A DNA stretch of 64,000 nucleotides from NCBI GenBank assembly GCA_963837325.1, contig CAWIMV010000001.1:2542001-2606000 (forward strand), given 5' to 3'. This stretch comes from CAVQKZ01 sp963837325. GTDB taxonomy: Bacteria; Actinomycetota; Actinomycetes; Mycobacteriales; Jatrophihabitantaceae. This document shows, in pieces, positions 1 through 7,639 of the stretch. Under the pieces are notes generated by a model that was given only the letters and a program-made list of their open reading frames with translations, did not search any database and had not been told where the DNA came from. The position numbers and the translations under genes were made by a program. The first letter of the stretch is position 1, and each line of letters opens with the position of its first letter.

Positions 1-359
1 AGTGATTCCGGCAACGACGCCATGTACGGCGTCGGCTCGTGGGTCTGCTCGTCGCGGGCCAGCCCGACGAATCCCATCTGCGATTCCGGCAGCAGGTTGA
101 ACGCGGCCTCGGCCATGCCCAGTCCGGCCCGCAGTACCGGCACAAGCAGCGGCGGGGCGGCGATGGCCGTGCCGGTGGTGGGCGCGACCGGCGTCGTGAT
201 CGGAGCCGGCGTGGTGGGCAGCGAACGGGTCGCCTCGTAGACGAGCAGCGTGGCCAGTTCGCGCAGCGCCGCCCGGAACTCGGCGTTGCTGCTGCGCTCG
301 TCCCGCATCACCGTCAACCGGGCTTGGACGATCGGGTGCTCGACGACGACGGTGTCCAC
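1..359 (-). CDS. upp: Uracil phosphoribosyltransferase, N-terminal part (cut by window edge)
   Basis: The enzyme makes UMP from uracil and PRPP in the cytoplasm (pyrimidine salvage). About 119 residues are visible; the rest lies beyond base 1. The translation begins VDTVVVEHPIVQARLTVMRD and contains RAALRELATLLVYEATR and PVLRAGLGMAEA, the N-terminal helices and central strand typical of UPRT; the PRPP-binding loop would be outside the window. The start is GTG at 359. A TAGGGT hexamer (373 to 368 on the minus strand) lies 8 nt before it, so the mRNA may be leaderless. It diverges from deoC, fitting a nucleoside salvage neighbourhood. Confidence 0.9.
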   Translation of the reverse strand, partial: MDTVVVEHPIVQARLTVMRDERSSNAEFRAALRELATLLVYEATRSLPTTPAPITTPVAPTTGTAIAAPPLLVPVLRAGLGMAEAAFNLLPESQMGFVGLARDEQTHEPTPYMASLPES

Positions 360-463
360 GACAGCGCACCCTATGCGACCGCCCGTCATGTGGTCACGGT
401 CCCCGTTGTCATTGGCCTGGATTCGCGAACCGCCCGCTTCGGACCGGGCGCTCCTAGACTGGT

Positions 464-1417
464 GTGGTGACGACCCTGGAGCGCCCCGACCTGCGCGACG
501 TGACGCGCGACGACGCGTCGCTGCGTCGCTTCCTGCACGGCCTGCCCGGCGTCGACCAGGTGGGCGCCGAGGGCCGCGCCGCGGGCTTGGCCACCCGCAG
601 CATCAAGACCACCGCGAAGGCGTGGGCCATCGACACCGCCATCTCGATGGTCGACCTGACCACGCTCGAAGGGGCCGACACCCCAGGCAAGGTCCGCTCG
701 CTGTGCGCCAAGGCGGCCCGCCCCGACCCGTCCGACAGCACCGTCCCGGCCGTCGCCGCCGTGTGTGTGTACCCCGACCTGGTCGAGACCGCCGTTGCCG
801 CGCTGCGCGGCACTCCGGTCGGGGTGGCCAGTGTGGCGACGGCGTTCCCGTCCGGGCGAGCGTCGCTCGACACCAAACTGCACGACGTGCGCGACGCGGT
901 GGCGGCCGGCGCGACCGAGATCGACATGGTCATCGACCGCGGCGCGTTCCTGGCCGGGCACTACCTGCAGGTCTTCGACGAGATCGTGGCGACGAAGGCA
1001 GCGTGTGGTGGCGCACATCTGAAGGTCATCCTCGAGACCGGCGAACTGGCCACCCTCGACAACGCCCGGCGCGCGTCCTGGTTGGCCCTGCTGGCCGGCG
1101 GTGACTTCATCAAGACATCCACCGGGAAGGTGACTCCCGCCGCGACTCCCCCGGTGGCGCTGGTGATGCTCGAGGCCGTCCGCGACTTCCACGCGGTGAC
1201 CGGCGACCGGCGCGGCGTGAAGCTGGCCGGCGGTATTCGGGCATCCAAGGAAGCCGTGCGCTACCTGGTGATGGTGAATGAAGTGGCGGGCGAGGAATGG
1301 CTGACGCCGGAGTTGTTCCGACTCGGCGCATCCAGCCTGCTGAACGATTTGTTGCTGCAGCGGCACAAGCTCGCCACCGGAAACTACGACGGCCCTGACT
1401 ATGTGACGGTGGACTGA
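464..1417 (+). CDS. deoC: Deoxyribose-phosphate aldolase
   Basis: A class I aldolase that cleaves 2-deoxyribose-5-phosphate to glyceraldehyde-3-phosphate and acetaldehyde, the last step of deoxynucleoside catabolism. The 317-residue product has the DeoC/FbaB TIM-barrel signatures VCVYPDLVETA, GATEIDMVIDRGAF, KVILETGEL and the Schiff-base segment GGDFIKTSTGK (Lys near residue 217), then VKLAGGIR. The two first codons are GTG-GTG. A TAGACT hexamer at 455-460 ends 3 nt before the first and 6 nt before the second, so GTG at 467 may be the true leaderless start. Its stop overlaps the ATG of the next gene (TGATG), so the two are probably translationally coupled. Confidence 0.93.
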   Translation: MVTTLERPDLRDVTRDDASLRRFLHGLPGVDQVGAEGRAAGLATRSIKTTAKAWAIDTAISMVDLTTLEGADTPGKVRSLCAKAARPDPSDSTVPAVAAVCVYPDLVETAVAALRGTPVGVASVATAFPSGRASLDTKLHDVRDAVAAGATEIDMVIDRGAFLAGHYLQVFDEIVATKAACGGAHLKVILETGELATLDNARRASWLALLAGGDFIKTSTGKVTPAATPPVALVMLEAVRDFHAVTGDRRGVKLAGGIRASKEAVRYLVMVNEVAGEEWLTPELFRLGASSLLNDLLLQRHKLATGNYDGPDYVTVD

Positions 1418-2850
1418 TGGCCACGTTCGAGTACGCCCCGGCGCCGGAGTCGCGCGACATCGCCCGGCTCAAGCCGAGTTACCAGATCTTCGTCGACGGC
1501 CAGTTCCGCGACGGCTCCGGCGAGGCGATCAAGACGATCAACCCGGCCGACGAGCAGCCACTGGCCGAGGTGGCCGAAGCCGGCCCGTCCGACGTGATCG
1601 ACGCCGTGGCCGCCGCCCGCCGCGCGTTCGACGGTCCGTGGGGATCGATGCCGGGCAAGGAGCGCGGCAAGTACCTGTTCCGCATCGCCCGCGCCATCCA
1701 GGAGCGCGGCCGCGAGTTGGCCGTCCTGGAATCGCTCGACAACGGCAAGCCGATCCGCGAGTCGCGCGACGTCGACGTTCCGGTCGCCGCGGCGCACTTC
1801 TTCTATCACGCGGGCTGGGCCGACAAGCTCGGTTACGCGGGCTTCGGTCCCGACCCCCGCCCGATCGGCGTGGCCGGCCAGATCATCCCGTGGAACTTCC
1901 CGCTGCTGATGGCGGCCTGGAAGATCGCGCCTGCACTGGCGTGCGGCAACACCGTGATTCTCAAGCCGGCGGAGACCACTCCGCTGTCGGCGCTGGTGCT
2001 GGCCGAGATCATCGCCGAGGCCGACCTGCCGCCTGGCGTGGTGAACATCCTGGCCGGCGGCCCGGCCATCGGGCAGGCGCTGGTCGAGAACGACGACATC
2101 GACAAGATCGCGTTCACTGGTTCGACCGATGTCGGCAAGATCATCCAGCGCTCGCTGGCCGGCACATCGAAGCGGTTGTCGCTCGAGCTCGGGGGCAAGG
2201 CGGCCAACATCGTCTTCGACGACGCCCCGCTCGACCAAGCCGTCGAGGGCATCGTCAACGGCATCTTTTTCAACCAGGGCCAGGTCTGTTGCGCCGGCTC
2301 GCGACTGCTCGTGCAAGAGTCCGTGGCCGACGAACTGGTCGCCTCGTTGCAGCGGCGGTTGGCGACCTTGCGCGTCGGCGACCCGCTGGACAAGAACACG
2401 GATGTGGGTGCGATCAACTCGGCCGCGCAACTGGCCCGCATCCGCGAGCTCACCGAATCCGGCGAGGCCGAAGGCGCGACGCGTTGGTCACCGCCGTGCG
2501 AGCTGCCCGACCGCGGCTTCTGGTTCGCGCCTACCGTCTTCACCGGCGTCTCGCAGGCCCACCGCATCGCCCGCGAGGAGATCTTCGGTCCGGTGCTGTC
2601 CGTGCTGACCTTCCGCACGCCGGCCGAAGCGGTCGAGAAGGCGAACAACACCCCGTACGGGTTGTCGGCCGGCGTCTGGACGGAGAAGGGCTCGCGCATC
2701 CTGTCCATGGCAGCGCAGCTGCGGGCCGGCGTCGTGTGGGCCAACACGTTCAACCGGTTCGACCCCAGCGCGCCGTTCGGCGGCTACAAGGAGTCCGGCT
2801 TCGGCCGCGAGGGCGGCCGGCACGGGCTGGAGGCCTACCTTGCCCACTAA
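1417..2850 (+). CDS. NAD(P)+-dependent aldehyde dehydrogenase
   Basis: A soluble aldehyde dehydrogenase of 477 residues. It has the cofactor-domain motifs PWNFPLLMAAWKIAPALACGNT and KPAETTP, the GSTDVG turn, the general-base segment LELGGKAANIV (Glu near 257) and the nucleophile segment FFNQGQVCCAGSR (Cys near 291). It follows deoC with a 1-nt overlap and overlaps the next gene by 11 nt. Position suggests it oxidises the acetaldehyde released by DeoC, although this family has broad substrates; the substrate is inferred from context only. Length is normal for the family. Confidence 0.9.
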   Translation: MATFEYAPAPESRDIARLKPSYQIFVDGQFRDGSGEAIKTINPADEQPLAEVAEAGPSDVIDAVAAARRAFDGPWGSMPGKERGKYLFRIARAIQERGRELAVLESLDNGKPIRESRDVDVPVAAAHFFYHAGWADKLGYAGFGPDPRPIGVAGQIIPWNFPLLMAAWKIAPALACGNTVILKPAETTPLSALVLAEIIAEADLPPGVVNILAGGPAIGQALVENDDIDKIAFTGSTDVGKIIQRSLAGTSKRLSLELGGKAANIVFDDAPLDQAVEGIVNGIFFNQGQVCCAGSRLLVQESVADELVASLQRRLATLRVGDPLDKNTDVGAINSAAQLARIRELTESGEAEGATRWSPPCELPDRGFWFAPTVFTGVSQAHRIAREEIFGPVLSVLTFRTPAEAVEKANNTPYGLSAGVWTEKGSRILSMAAQLRAGVVWANTFNRFDPSAPFGGYKESGFGREGGRHGLEAYLAH

Positions 2851-3736
2851 GGCGAAGTCGAACGCGTCGGCCAACGGGTCCGAGCGGCTGCGCGTCCGCA
2901 AGACCTACAAGCTCTATATCGGCGGCGCGTTCCCGCGCTCGGAGTCCGGCCGTTCGTATCCGGTCCACGCCGCCTCCGGCGAGCTGCTGGCCCAGGCGGC
3001 GCAGGCATCGCGCAAGGATCTGCGCGACGCGGTGCTGGCCGCCCGCAAGGCGTTCGCGGGCTGGTCGGGCGCGACGGCCTACAACCGGGGGCAGGTGCTC
3101 TACCGCGTGGCCGAGATGCTCGAGGGCCGCCGCGAGCAGTTCGCTGCTGAGGTCGCGGCCACAGAGGGGAGTTCGCCGGCCGCGGCCCTGGCCCAGGTCG
3201 ACGAGGCGATCGACCGCTGGGTGTACTACGCGGGCTGGGCCGACAAGTACGCCCAGGTGGCGGGCAGCACGAACCCGGTCGCCGGCTCGTACTTCAGCTT
3301 CACCCTGCCCGAGCCCACCGGCGTCGTCGGCGTCATCGCCCCGCAGGACTCGAGCCTGCTCGGGCTGGTGTCGGTGCTCGCCCCTGTCGTCGCCACCGGC
3401 AACACCGCCGTCGTCATTGCGGCCGAGGAGCGCCCGCTGCCGGCGAGCTCCTTCGCCGAGGTGCTGGCCACGTCCGACCTGCCGGCCGGCGTGGTCAACC
3501 TGCTCACCGGGTTCACCGCCGAGCTCGCGCCTTGGCTGGCCGGGCACCGCGACGTGAATGCCCTCGACCTGACCGGCGTTGCCGCTGCCGACCGCAAGGC
3601 GCTGCAGGTCAAGGCGGCCGACAACGTGAAGCGGGTCTTCGTCCCGGCGCGGTCCGACTGGTCGGCCGACCCGGGCACGGCCCGCCTGGGCGCCTTCGTC
3701 GAGACCAAGACGGTCTGGCATCCGATCGGCGTCTGA
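2840..3736 (+). CDS. Degenerate aldehyde dehydrogenase-like protein (no catalytic residues)
   Basis: A 298-residue protein clearly homologous to the N-terminal cofactor domain of its upstream neighbour: PTGVVGVIAPQDSSLLGLVSVLAPVVATGNT matches PIGVAGQIIPWNFPLLMAAWKIAPALACGNT, and LPAGVVNLLTG matches LPPGVVNILAG. The catalytic Asn motif PWNF has become PQDS, the cofactor-binding Lys of KPAE is Ala, and the protein ends before the regions that carry the catalytic Glu and Cys. It therefore cannot be a normal ALDH. The frame is open with ordinary codon use and an 11-nt overlap with the active copy, which argues for a retained coupled partner (regulatory or structural subunit) rather than decay. 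Its role is unknown. Confidence 0.8.
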   Translation: MPTKAKSNASANGSERLRVRKTYKLYIGGAFPRSESGRSYPVHAASGELLAQAAQASRKDLRDAVLAARKAFAGWSGATAYNRGQVLYRVAEMLEGRREQFAAEVAATEGSSPAAALAQVDEAIDRWVYYAGWADKYAQVAGSTNPVAGSYFSFTLPEPTGVVGVIAPQDSSLLGLVSVLAPVVATGNTAVVIAAEERPLPASSFAEVLATSDLPAGVVNLLTGFTAELAPWLAGHRDVNALDLTGVAAADRKALQVKAADNVKRVFVPARSDWSADPGTARLGAFVETKTVWHPIGV

Positions 3737-3779
3737 GCTGCGGGCGGCGCGGGCCGCGGGCGGAGCTTTGCCGTAAAGA

Positions 3780-4223
3780 TCAGGTCGCGTCGTTCCATCG
3801 CTCGTCGGCGTAGTAGTCGTCGAGGTACGGCGGCGGGTACTTGCCACGGCGGTAGTGAGTGAAGAGCGGAACGGTCGGATCCTCGGGCAGCCAGGCGATC
3901 CGCCGCCAGCCCCACCAGCCGTCGCGCCCTTCGGCGACAACCGGTGCTATCGGCAGGTGCGCTGGGAACCGCCGCGCAGCCTCGTCCCGCAACCAGTCGT
4001 GCTCGTCGTCCATCGACAACGCCCGGCCGAACCGATTGACGGCGACCAAGTAGTAGCCCGTCGCGTTCAGGATCGTCTCAACCGTGCCGAGCCGCGGATT
4101 GGGCGTGTGACCCGACTCGATCCGATCGACGGTCGACGCGGGCAGGCAGGTGACTTCAGCCAGTTCGCGCTGGCTCAGTCGGCGCGTCCGGCGAACTGCG
4201 CGCACGAGATCGCCGGCTTTCAT
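3780..4223 (-). CDS. XRE-family HTH protein with unknown C-terminal domain
   Basis: A 147-residue protein. Residues about 1-60 form a Cro/C1-type helix-turn-helix (KAGDLVRAVRRTRRLSQRELAEVTCLPASTVDRIESG, then NPRLGTVETILNATGYYL). The rest is rich in Trp, Pro and Tyr (GWWGWRRIAWLPEDPTVPLF, HYRRGKYPPPYLDDYY) and I do not recognise it. Start chosen at ATG 4223: a longer reading frame continues upstream, but a perfect palindrome and a GAAGAT hexamer 6 nt before this ATG suggest a promoter there. Possibly an autoregulated repressor; no toxin-like partner gene is visible next to it. Confidence 0.72.
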   Translation of the reverse strand: MKAGDLVRAVRRTRRLSQRELAEVTCLPASTVDRIESGHTPNPRLGTVETILNATGYYLVAVNRFGRALSMDDEHDWLRDEAARRFPAHLPIAPVVAEGRDGWWGWRRIAWLPEDPTVPLFTHYRRGKYPPPYLDDYYADERWNDAT

Positions 4224-4234
4224 GCTCGTATCTT

Positions 4235-4254
4235 CGTCCGACTTAGGTCGGACG
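4235..4254. promoter_or_regulatory. Palindromic operator candidate upstream of the XRE gene
   Basis: CGTCCGAC-TTAG-GTCGGACG is a perfect inverted repeat with 8-bp arms. It lies 12 nt before the XRE start codon, immediately upstream of the presumed -10 hexamer, where a bound dimer would block RNA polymerase. Autoregulation is inferred from position and from the habit of XRE proteins to bind such palindromes. Confidence 0.55.
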
Positions 4255-4694
4255 GACGACGCCGGAGCAATCTCTGTGGACGAGCAAGTGGCGCTGTGGA
4301 TGCAGGATGGGCGCGCCGCCCGACGGGGATGGATTCTGCTCCCTTGAGGACTGCCCGCATTTCTGCGGCCCGTCGCTCGGCCCCGGGGTAGGGCACCCTT
4401 CGACTCCCTTGAGGACTGCCCGCATTCATGCAACCCGCCAGCCGGTACTGCTGGACTAACACCACAAGAATGCGGGCAGTCCTCAAGAGGTCGAACCCAC
4501 CACCGTCGGTCCGCCTCGAGCCCCCGCGCCGCGCGCCGCAAGAATGCGGGCAGTCCTCAAAGCAAGTCGAACCCACCACCGTCGGTCCGCCTCGAGCCCC
4601 CGCGCCGCCCGCCGCAACACTGCGGGCAGTCCTCAAGCGAACGGAACGCATCACCTACCGGGACCGCCGCGGGCACCCACGCGCCGACGCCCGG
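4255..4694. other. Gene-poor stretch occupied by repeats
   Basis: I see no convincing gene here. Apart from the operator palindrome at its left edge, it is dominated by five copies of a 19-20 nt motif and a 70-bp direct duplication (listed separately). The short reading frames across it are repeat-derived and have no recognisable protein features. The next gene starts at 4708. Confidence 0.7.
4342..4638. repeat. Intergenic repeat cluster A: five copies in both orientations
   Basis: The core AATGCGGGCAGTCCTCAAG or its complement occurs five times: as the complement near 4343-4361 and 4408-4426, and directly near 4469-4487, 4542-4560 and, with AACACTGCGGG, 4616-4637. Copies 4408-4427 and 4468-4487 form a perfect 20-bp inverted repeat around a 40-nt loop. 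The last two direct copies sit at the ends of a 70-bp direct duplication (4491-4560 and 4567-4636) that is identical except for a few bases near its end. Function unknown; a long hairpin could form in RNA from either strand. Confidence 0.85.
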
Positions 4695-4700
4695 TAGGTT
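4695..4700 (+). promoter_or_regulatory. -10 hexamer of a leaderless promoter
   Basis: TAGGTT ends 7 nt before the ATG at 4708 and there is no Shine-Dalgarno sequence in the gap. A transcript starting 7-8 nt downstream of the hexamer would begin at the A of ATG. Confidence 0.5.
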
Positions 4701-4707
4701 CGCGGGC

Positions 4708-5757
4708 ATGACGAGCTCGCTGGACGCCGCGATCATCCCGATCACGCTCACCGTCAACGGCCGCACCGGTCTCACCCTGTGGGCGCCGCCGTGGGAGGAC
4801 GACGAGGGCGAGGAGTGGCAGGGCTTCCTCGGCGACGGCGCCAAGATCCTGCTCTATCCCAACGCCCGCGACCTCGCCGAATTCATCGCCTCGGGTGAGG
4901 AGAACGACCTGTCCGACCATCCCGCCTGGGGTTACATCCAGAAGCTGACGCCCGACCAGCTGCGCCCCGACAGCGAGGACGCCTACAACCTCGACATGGT
5001 CTACGAATGGGCGGCCGAGGATCCCGACCCGGTGCACGTCTCGAGCCTGGCCAATGTCGTCGACATGGTCGCCAAGATCGCCGATTGCTGTGACGACGGC
5101 GCGCTGCGCCGGCTGGTCGAGAACACGCCTGAGTACGAGGAGCTCGTCGACGAGGACGTCAGCTACCAGGGCAAGGAGGGCCGCAAGCGCTGGAGCGAAC
5201 TCGGCGACACGATCGCCGATTCGTGGGAACGCGCGATCGGCCGGGTCGAGTCCTGGCTGTCGTGGCAAGGCGACTTCTCCCAGCCGGAACTGGAAGCCGA
5301 GAACGTCTGGGACCGCATCGGGGCCGAACCCATCGAGATCGTGCTGCCCGATGCCACCTATCTCACCGTGCGAGCCGAGGTGACCGAGGACGCGGACGGC
5401 GACGACACCGACGTCGTCTTCCTCGGCAGCGACGACACGGTCGCCGTGTTCACTGACTCCGCCGGACTCGCCCAGTACTGCCGCGCCGCTGAGGAGCACG
5501 AACTGCACAAGCTGGAGTGGTGGGAGGAGCTGGCCGACGTCGAGGACGACGACGTGTTCGCCCCGGCGCCCGGTGCCAGCTACGACCTGCGCAAGCCGTC
5601 CGCCCGCGGCGCCGAACTGCTCGGCGAGCTCGCCGTCTTCTGCCGCTTGGACGCCGACACCGGCCTGCTCGACGAACCGATCGACAAGAACACCGACCGC
5701 GACGACTGGACCAGCCTCGTCGCCGAGGTCGAGACCTGCCTGCAAGTGCAGGACTGA
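4708..5757 (+). CDS. Acidic protein with an internal duplication, function unknown
   Basis: A 349-residue, very acidic soluble protein without signal peptide or membrane segments. I recognise no enzyme motif; relatives in actinobacteria are sometimes labelled primosomal protein without clear basis. It contains two related modules: residues about 14-75 (LTLWAPPWEDDEGEEWQGFLGD, then AKILLYPNARDLAEFIASGEENDL and DHPAW) and about 217-280 (LTVRAEVTEDADGDDTDVVFLGS, then DTVAVFTDSAGLAQYCRAAEEHEL and LEWW). The alignment points to an ancient tandem duplication of a beta-alpha module. The two are linked by a helical region and followed by a conserved-looking tail. Confidence 0.7.
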   Translation: MTSSLDAAIIPITLTVNGRTGLTLWAPPWEDDEGEEWQGFLGDGAKILLYPNARDLAEFIASGEENDLSDHPAWGYIQKLTPDQLRPDSEDAYNLDMVYEWAAEDPDPVHVSSLANVVDMVAKIADCCDDGALRRLVENTPEYEELVDEDVSYQGKEGRKRWSELGDTIADSWERAIGRVESWLSWQGDFSQPELEAENVWDRIGAEPIEIVLPDATYLTVRAEVTEDADGDDTDVVFLGSDDTVAVFTDSAGLAQYCRAAEEHELHKLEWWEELADVEDDDVFAPAPGASYDLRKPSARGAELLGELAVFCRLDADTGLLDEPIDKNTDRDDWTSLVAEVETCLQVQD

Positions 5758-5765
5758 TCAACCGC

Positions 5766-5857
5766 GTTGAGTGACGTATCGCCATGATCAGAGACGGCGA
5801 ATTCGCCGTCACTCAATGCCGAGATACGTCACTCAACGCATAGATACGTCACTCAAC
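5766..5857. repeat. Intergenic repeat cluster B between convergent genes
   Basis: GTTGAGTGACGTATC (5766-5780) recurs as its exact complement at 5823-5837 and 5843-5857. A fourth partial copy, GTCACTCAA, follows a perfect 18-bp palindrome GACGGCGAATTCGCCGTC (5793-5810). Any transcript from either gene would fold a 15-bp stem enclosing the 18-bp palindrome. It lies between the stops of the 4708 gene and glpD, so a two-way terminator role is plausible, but there is no T-run. Confidence 0.8.
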
Positions 5858-5866
5858 CGTCACGGC

Positions 5867-7621
5867 TCACGGGTCGAGGAAGGCGCGGATCTCGGCCGCC
5901 GCAGTGCGAACCGCGTCGGCGGCCTCGTCGTCGAAGCGGGCCTGCGACGCGCGCTCGGCTGCGACCCGGTCGACATAGGTATCAACCTCGCGGCTGCACG
6001 TCGCCGCGTCCCAGCCGAGGATGTCGCCGATGGCGTCGGCCACGGCCGAAGCGCACGCCACCCCCCGGTGCGGGTACTCGATCGAGATGCGGGTGCGGCG
6101 GGTGAGCACGTCTTCCAGGTGCAGCGCCCCTTCGTGTGTCACGGCGTAGCGGATCTCAGCCATCAGGTAGTCCGGGGCGTCGGGAACCGTGGCCAACAGC
6201 GCACGATCGAGCAGGCCCGGATCGAGCACGTCGCGGATCATCGAGCCGTACCGGTTCAGGACGTTGCGCACCCGGTGCGGGTGCAGCCCGTACTCGTCGG
6301 CCAGCGCGTCCACCTGGTTGCGCATGGCGAAGTAGCCGTCGGCACCGAGCAGCGGCACCCGGTCGGTGCACGACGGCGCGACCCGCCGCGGCAAGTCGTC
6401 GATTGCCGCGTCGACCACGTCGGCCGCCATCACCCGGTAGGTCGTGTACTTCCCGCCGGCGATGGAGATGAGTCCGGGCACCACCCGCGCCACCGCGTGT
6501 TCGCGCGACAGGGCTGACGTCTCCTCGGACTCCCCCGCCAGCAACGGCCGCAGCCCGGCGTACACGCCGTCGATGTCGTCATGGGTGAGCGGCGAAACCA
6601 GCACTTCGTTGACGCAGTCGAGCAGGTAGTCGATGTCGGACTTCGTCGCGGCGGGATGGGACAGGTCGAGGTTCCAGTCGGTGTCGGTGGTGCCGATCAA
6701 CCAGTGGTTCTTCCACGGGATGACGAGCAGTACGGACGTGAGCGTGCGCAGGATCAAGCCCGCGTCGCCGGTGATCTTCTCGCGCGGCACCACGATGTGG
6801 ATGCCCTTCGAGGCCCGCACCCGGAACCGGCCGCGGCCACCGGACAGCGCCTGAATCTCGTCGGTCCAAACGCCGGTGCAGTTCAGCACGACGCCGGCCT
6901 GCACCGTCGTCTCGCGGCCGTCCTCGGCGTCGCGCACGGTCACCCCGACCACCCGGTCGGTCTCTCGGGCGAAGCCGACCGCCCGCGTGGACGGCCGGAC
7001 CACCGCGCCATAGCGCGCAGCCGTGCGCGCCACCGTCAGCGTGTGCCGGGCGTCGTCGGCCTGCGCGTCGAAATAGCGCACGGCGCCGACCAACGCATCA
7101 CGCTTGAGGCCGGGGAACATGCGCAGCGCCGCCCGCCGGCTGAGGTGCTTCTGTCCCGGCAGCGTGCTGTGGCCGCCCATCGTGTCGTAGAGCGCGAGCC
7201 CAGTCGCGACGTACGGCCGCTCCCAGACCCGATGCGAGAGCGGATAGAGGAACGGCACCTCCTTGACCAGGTGTGGCGCGATGCGGGTCGTCATCAACTC
7301 CCGCTCGCGCAGGGCCTCACGCACCAGCCCGAGCTCGAACTGCTCGAGATAGCGCAGCCCGCCGTGGAACAGCTTGGACGAACGGCTGGAGGTGCCGGCG
7401 GCGAAGTCACGGGCTTCGACGAGCGCGACGCTCAGTCCCCGCGTCGCCGCGTCCAGCGCCGCCCCCGCGCCGGTGACCCCACCACCGATCACGACGACGT
7501 CGAACTCGTCGCGAGCCAGCCGCAACCAGGCCGCTTCGCGGTAGGCCGCATCCAGCCGCGAGGCCGCGCCGCCCTTCGGGATCGTCGGGCCGGCCGGGTC
7601 TGTCTCACTGCGCCGCTCCAC
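5867..7621 (-). CDS. glpD: Glycerol-3-phosphate dehydrogenase (FAD)
   Basis: Membrane-associated flavoenzyme oxidising glycerol-3-phosphate to dihydroxyacetone phosphate and passing electrons to the quinone pool. The 584-residue product starts with a dinucleotide fold (FDVVVIGGGVTGAGAALDAATRGL), followed by GTSSRSSKLFHGGLRYLEQ, VPFLYPLSHRVWERPY and WLIGTTDTDW, then the C-terminal DAO domain with HPHRVRNVLNRYGS. The frame stays open upstream as an antisense shadow of glpK; the start is set at the second of two GTG codons (7621) because TAGCCT on the minus strand ends 7 nt before it. Only 18 nt separate it from glpK. Confidence 0.93.
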   Translation of the reverse strand: MERRSETDPAGPTIPKGGAASRLDAAYREAAWLRLARDEFDVVVIGGGVTGAGAALDAATRGLSVALVEARDFAAGTSSRSSKLFHGGLRYLEQFELGLVREALRERELMTTRIAPHLVKEVPFLYPLSHRVWERPYVATGLALYDTMGGHSTLPGQKHLSRRAALRMFPGLKRDALVGAVRYFDAQADDARHTLTVARTAARYGAVVRPSTRAVGFARETDRVVGVTVRDAEDGRETTVQAGVVLNCTGVWTDEIQALSGGRGRFRVRASKGIHIVVPREKITGDAGLILRTLTSVLLVIPWKNHWLIGTTDTDWNLDLSHPAATKSDIDYLLDCVNEVLVSPLTHDDIDGVYAGLRPLLAGESEETSALSREHAVARVVPGLISIAGGKYTTYRVMAADVVDAAIDDLPRRVAPSCTDRVPLLGADGYFAMRNQVDALADEYGLHPHRVRNVLNRYGSMIRDVLDPGLLDRALLATVPDAPDYLMAEIRYAVTHEGALHLEDVLTRRTRISIEYPHRGVACASAVADAIGDILGWDAATCSREVDTYVDRVAAERASQARFDDEAADAVRTAAAEIRAFLDP

Positions 7622-7627
7622 CACTGG

Positions 7628-7634
7628 CAGGCTA
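7628..7634. promoter_or_regulatory. Overlapping divergent -10 elements of glpD and glpK
   Basis: The 7 bp CAGGCTA contain CAGGCT on the plus strand (7628-7633; 6 nt before the glpK ATG) and TAGCCT on the minus strand (7634-7629; 7 nt before the glpD GTG). The two start codons are only 18 nt apart, so both transcripts would be leaderless and one opened DNA bubble would serve both. No clear -35 element is visible on either side. Confidence 0.5.
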
Positions 7635-7639
7635 GTCGC

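Noticed and set aside
1638..3557. A 639-codon frame across both ALDH genes
   Set aside because: Arg-rich shadow in another frame of two genes with clear family motifs.
4342..4638. CRISPR-like array
   Set aside because: Copies occur in both orientations, with irregular spacing and a duplicated spacer, and no cas genes are nearby.
6581..7639. Long in-frame extension upstream of glpK
   Set aside because: It is antisense to glpD; the conserved kinase begins at ATG 7640 with MASVVAAIDQGTTSTR.
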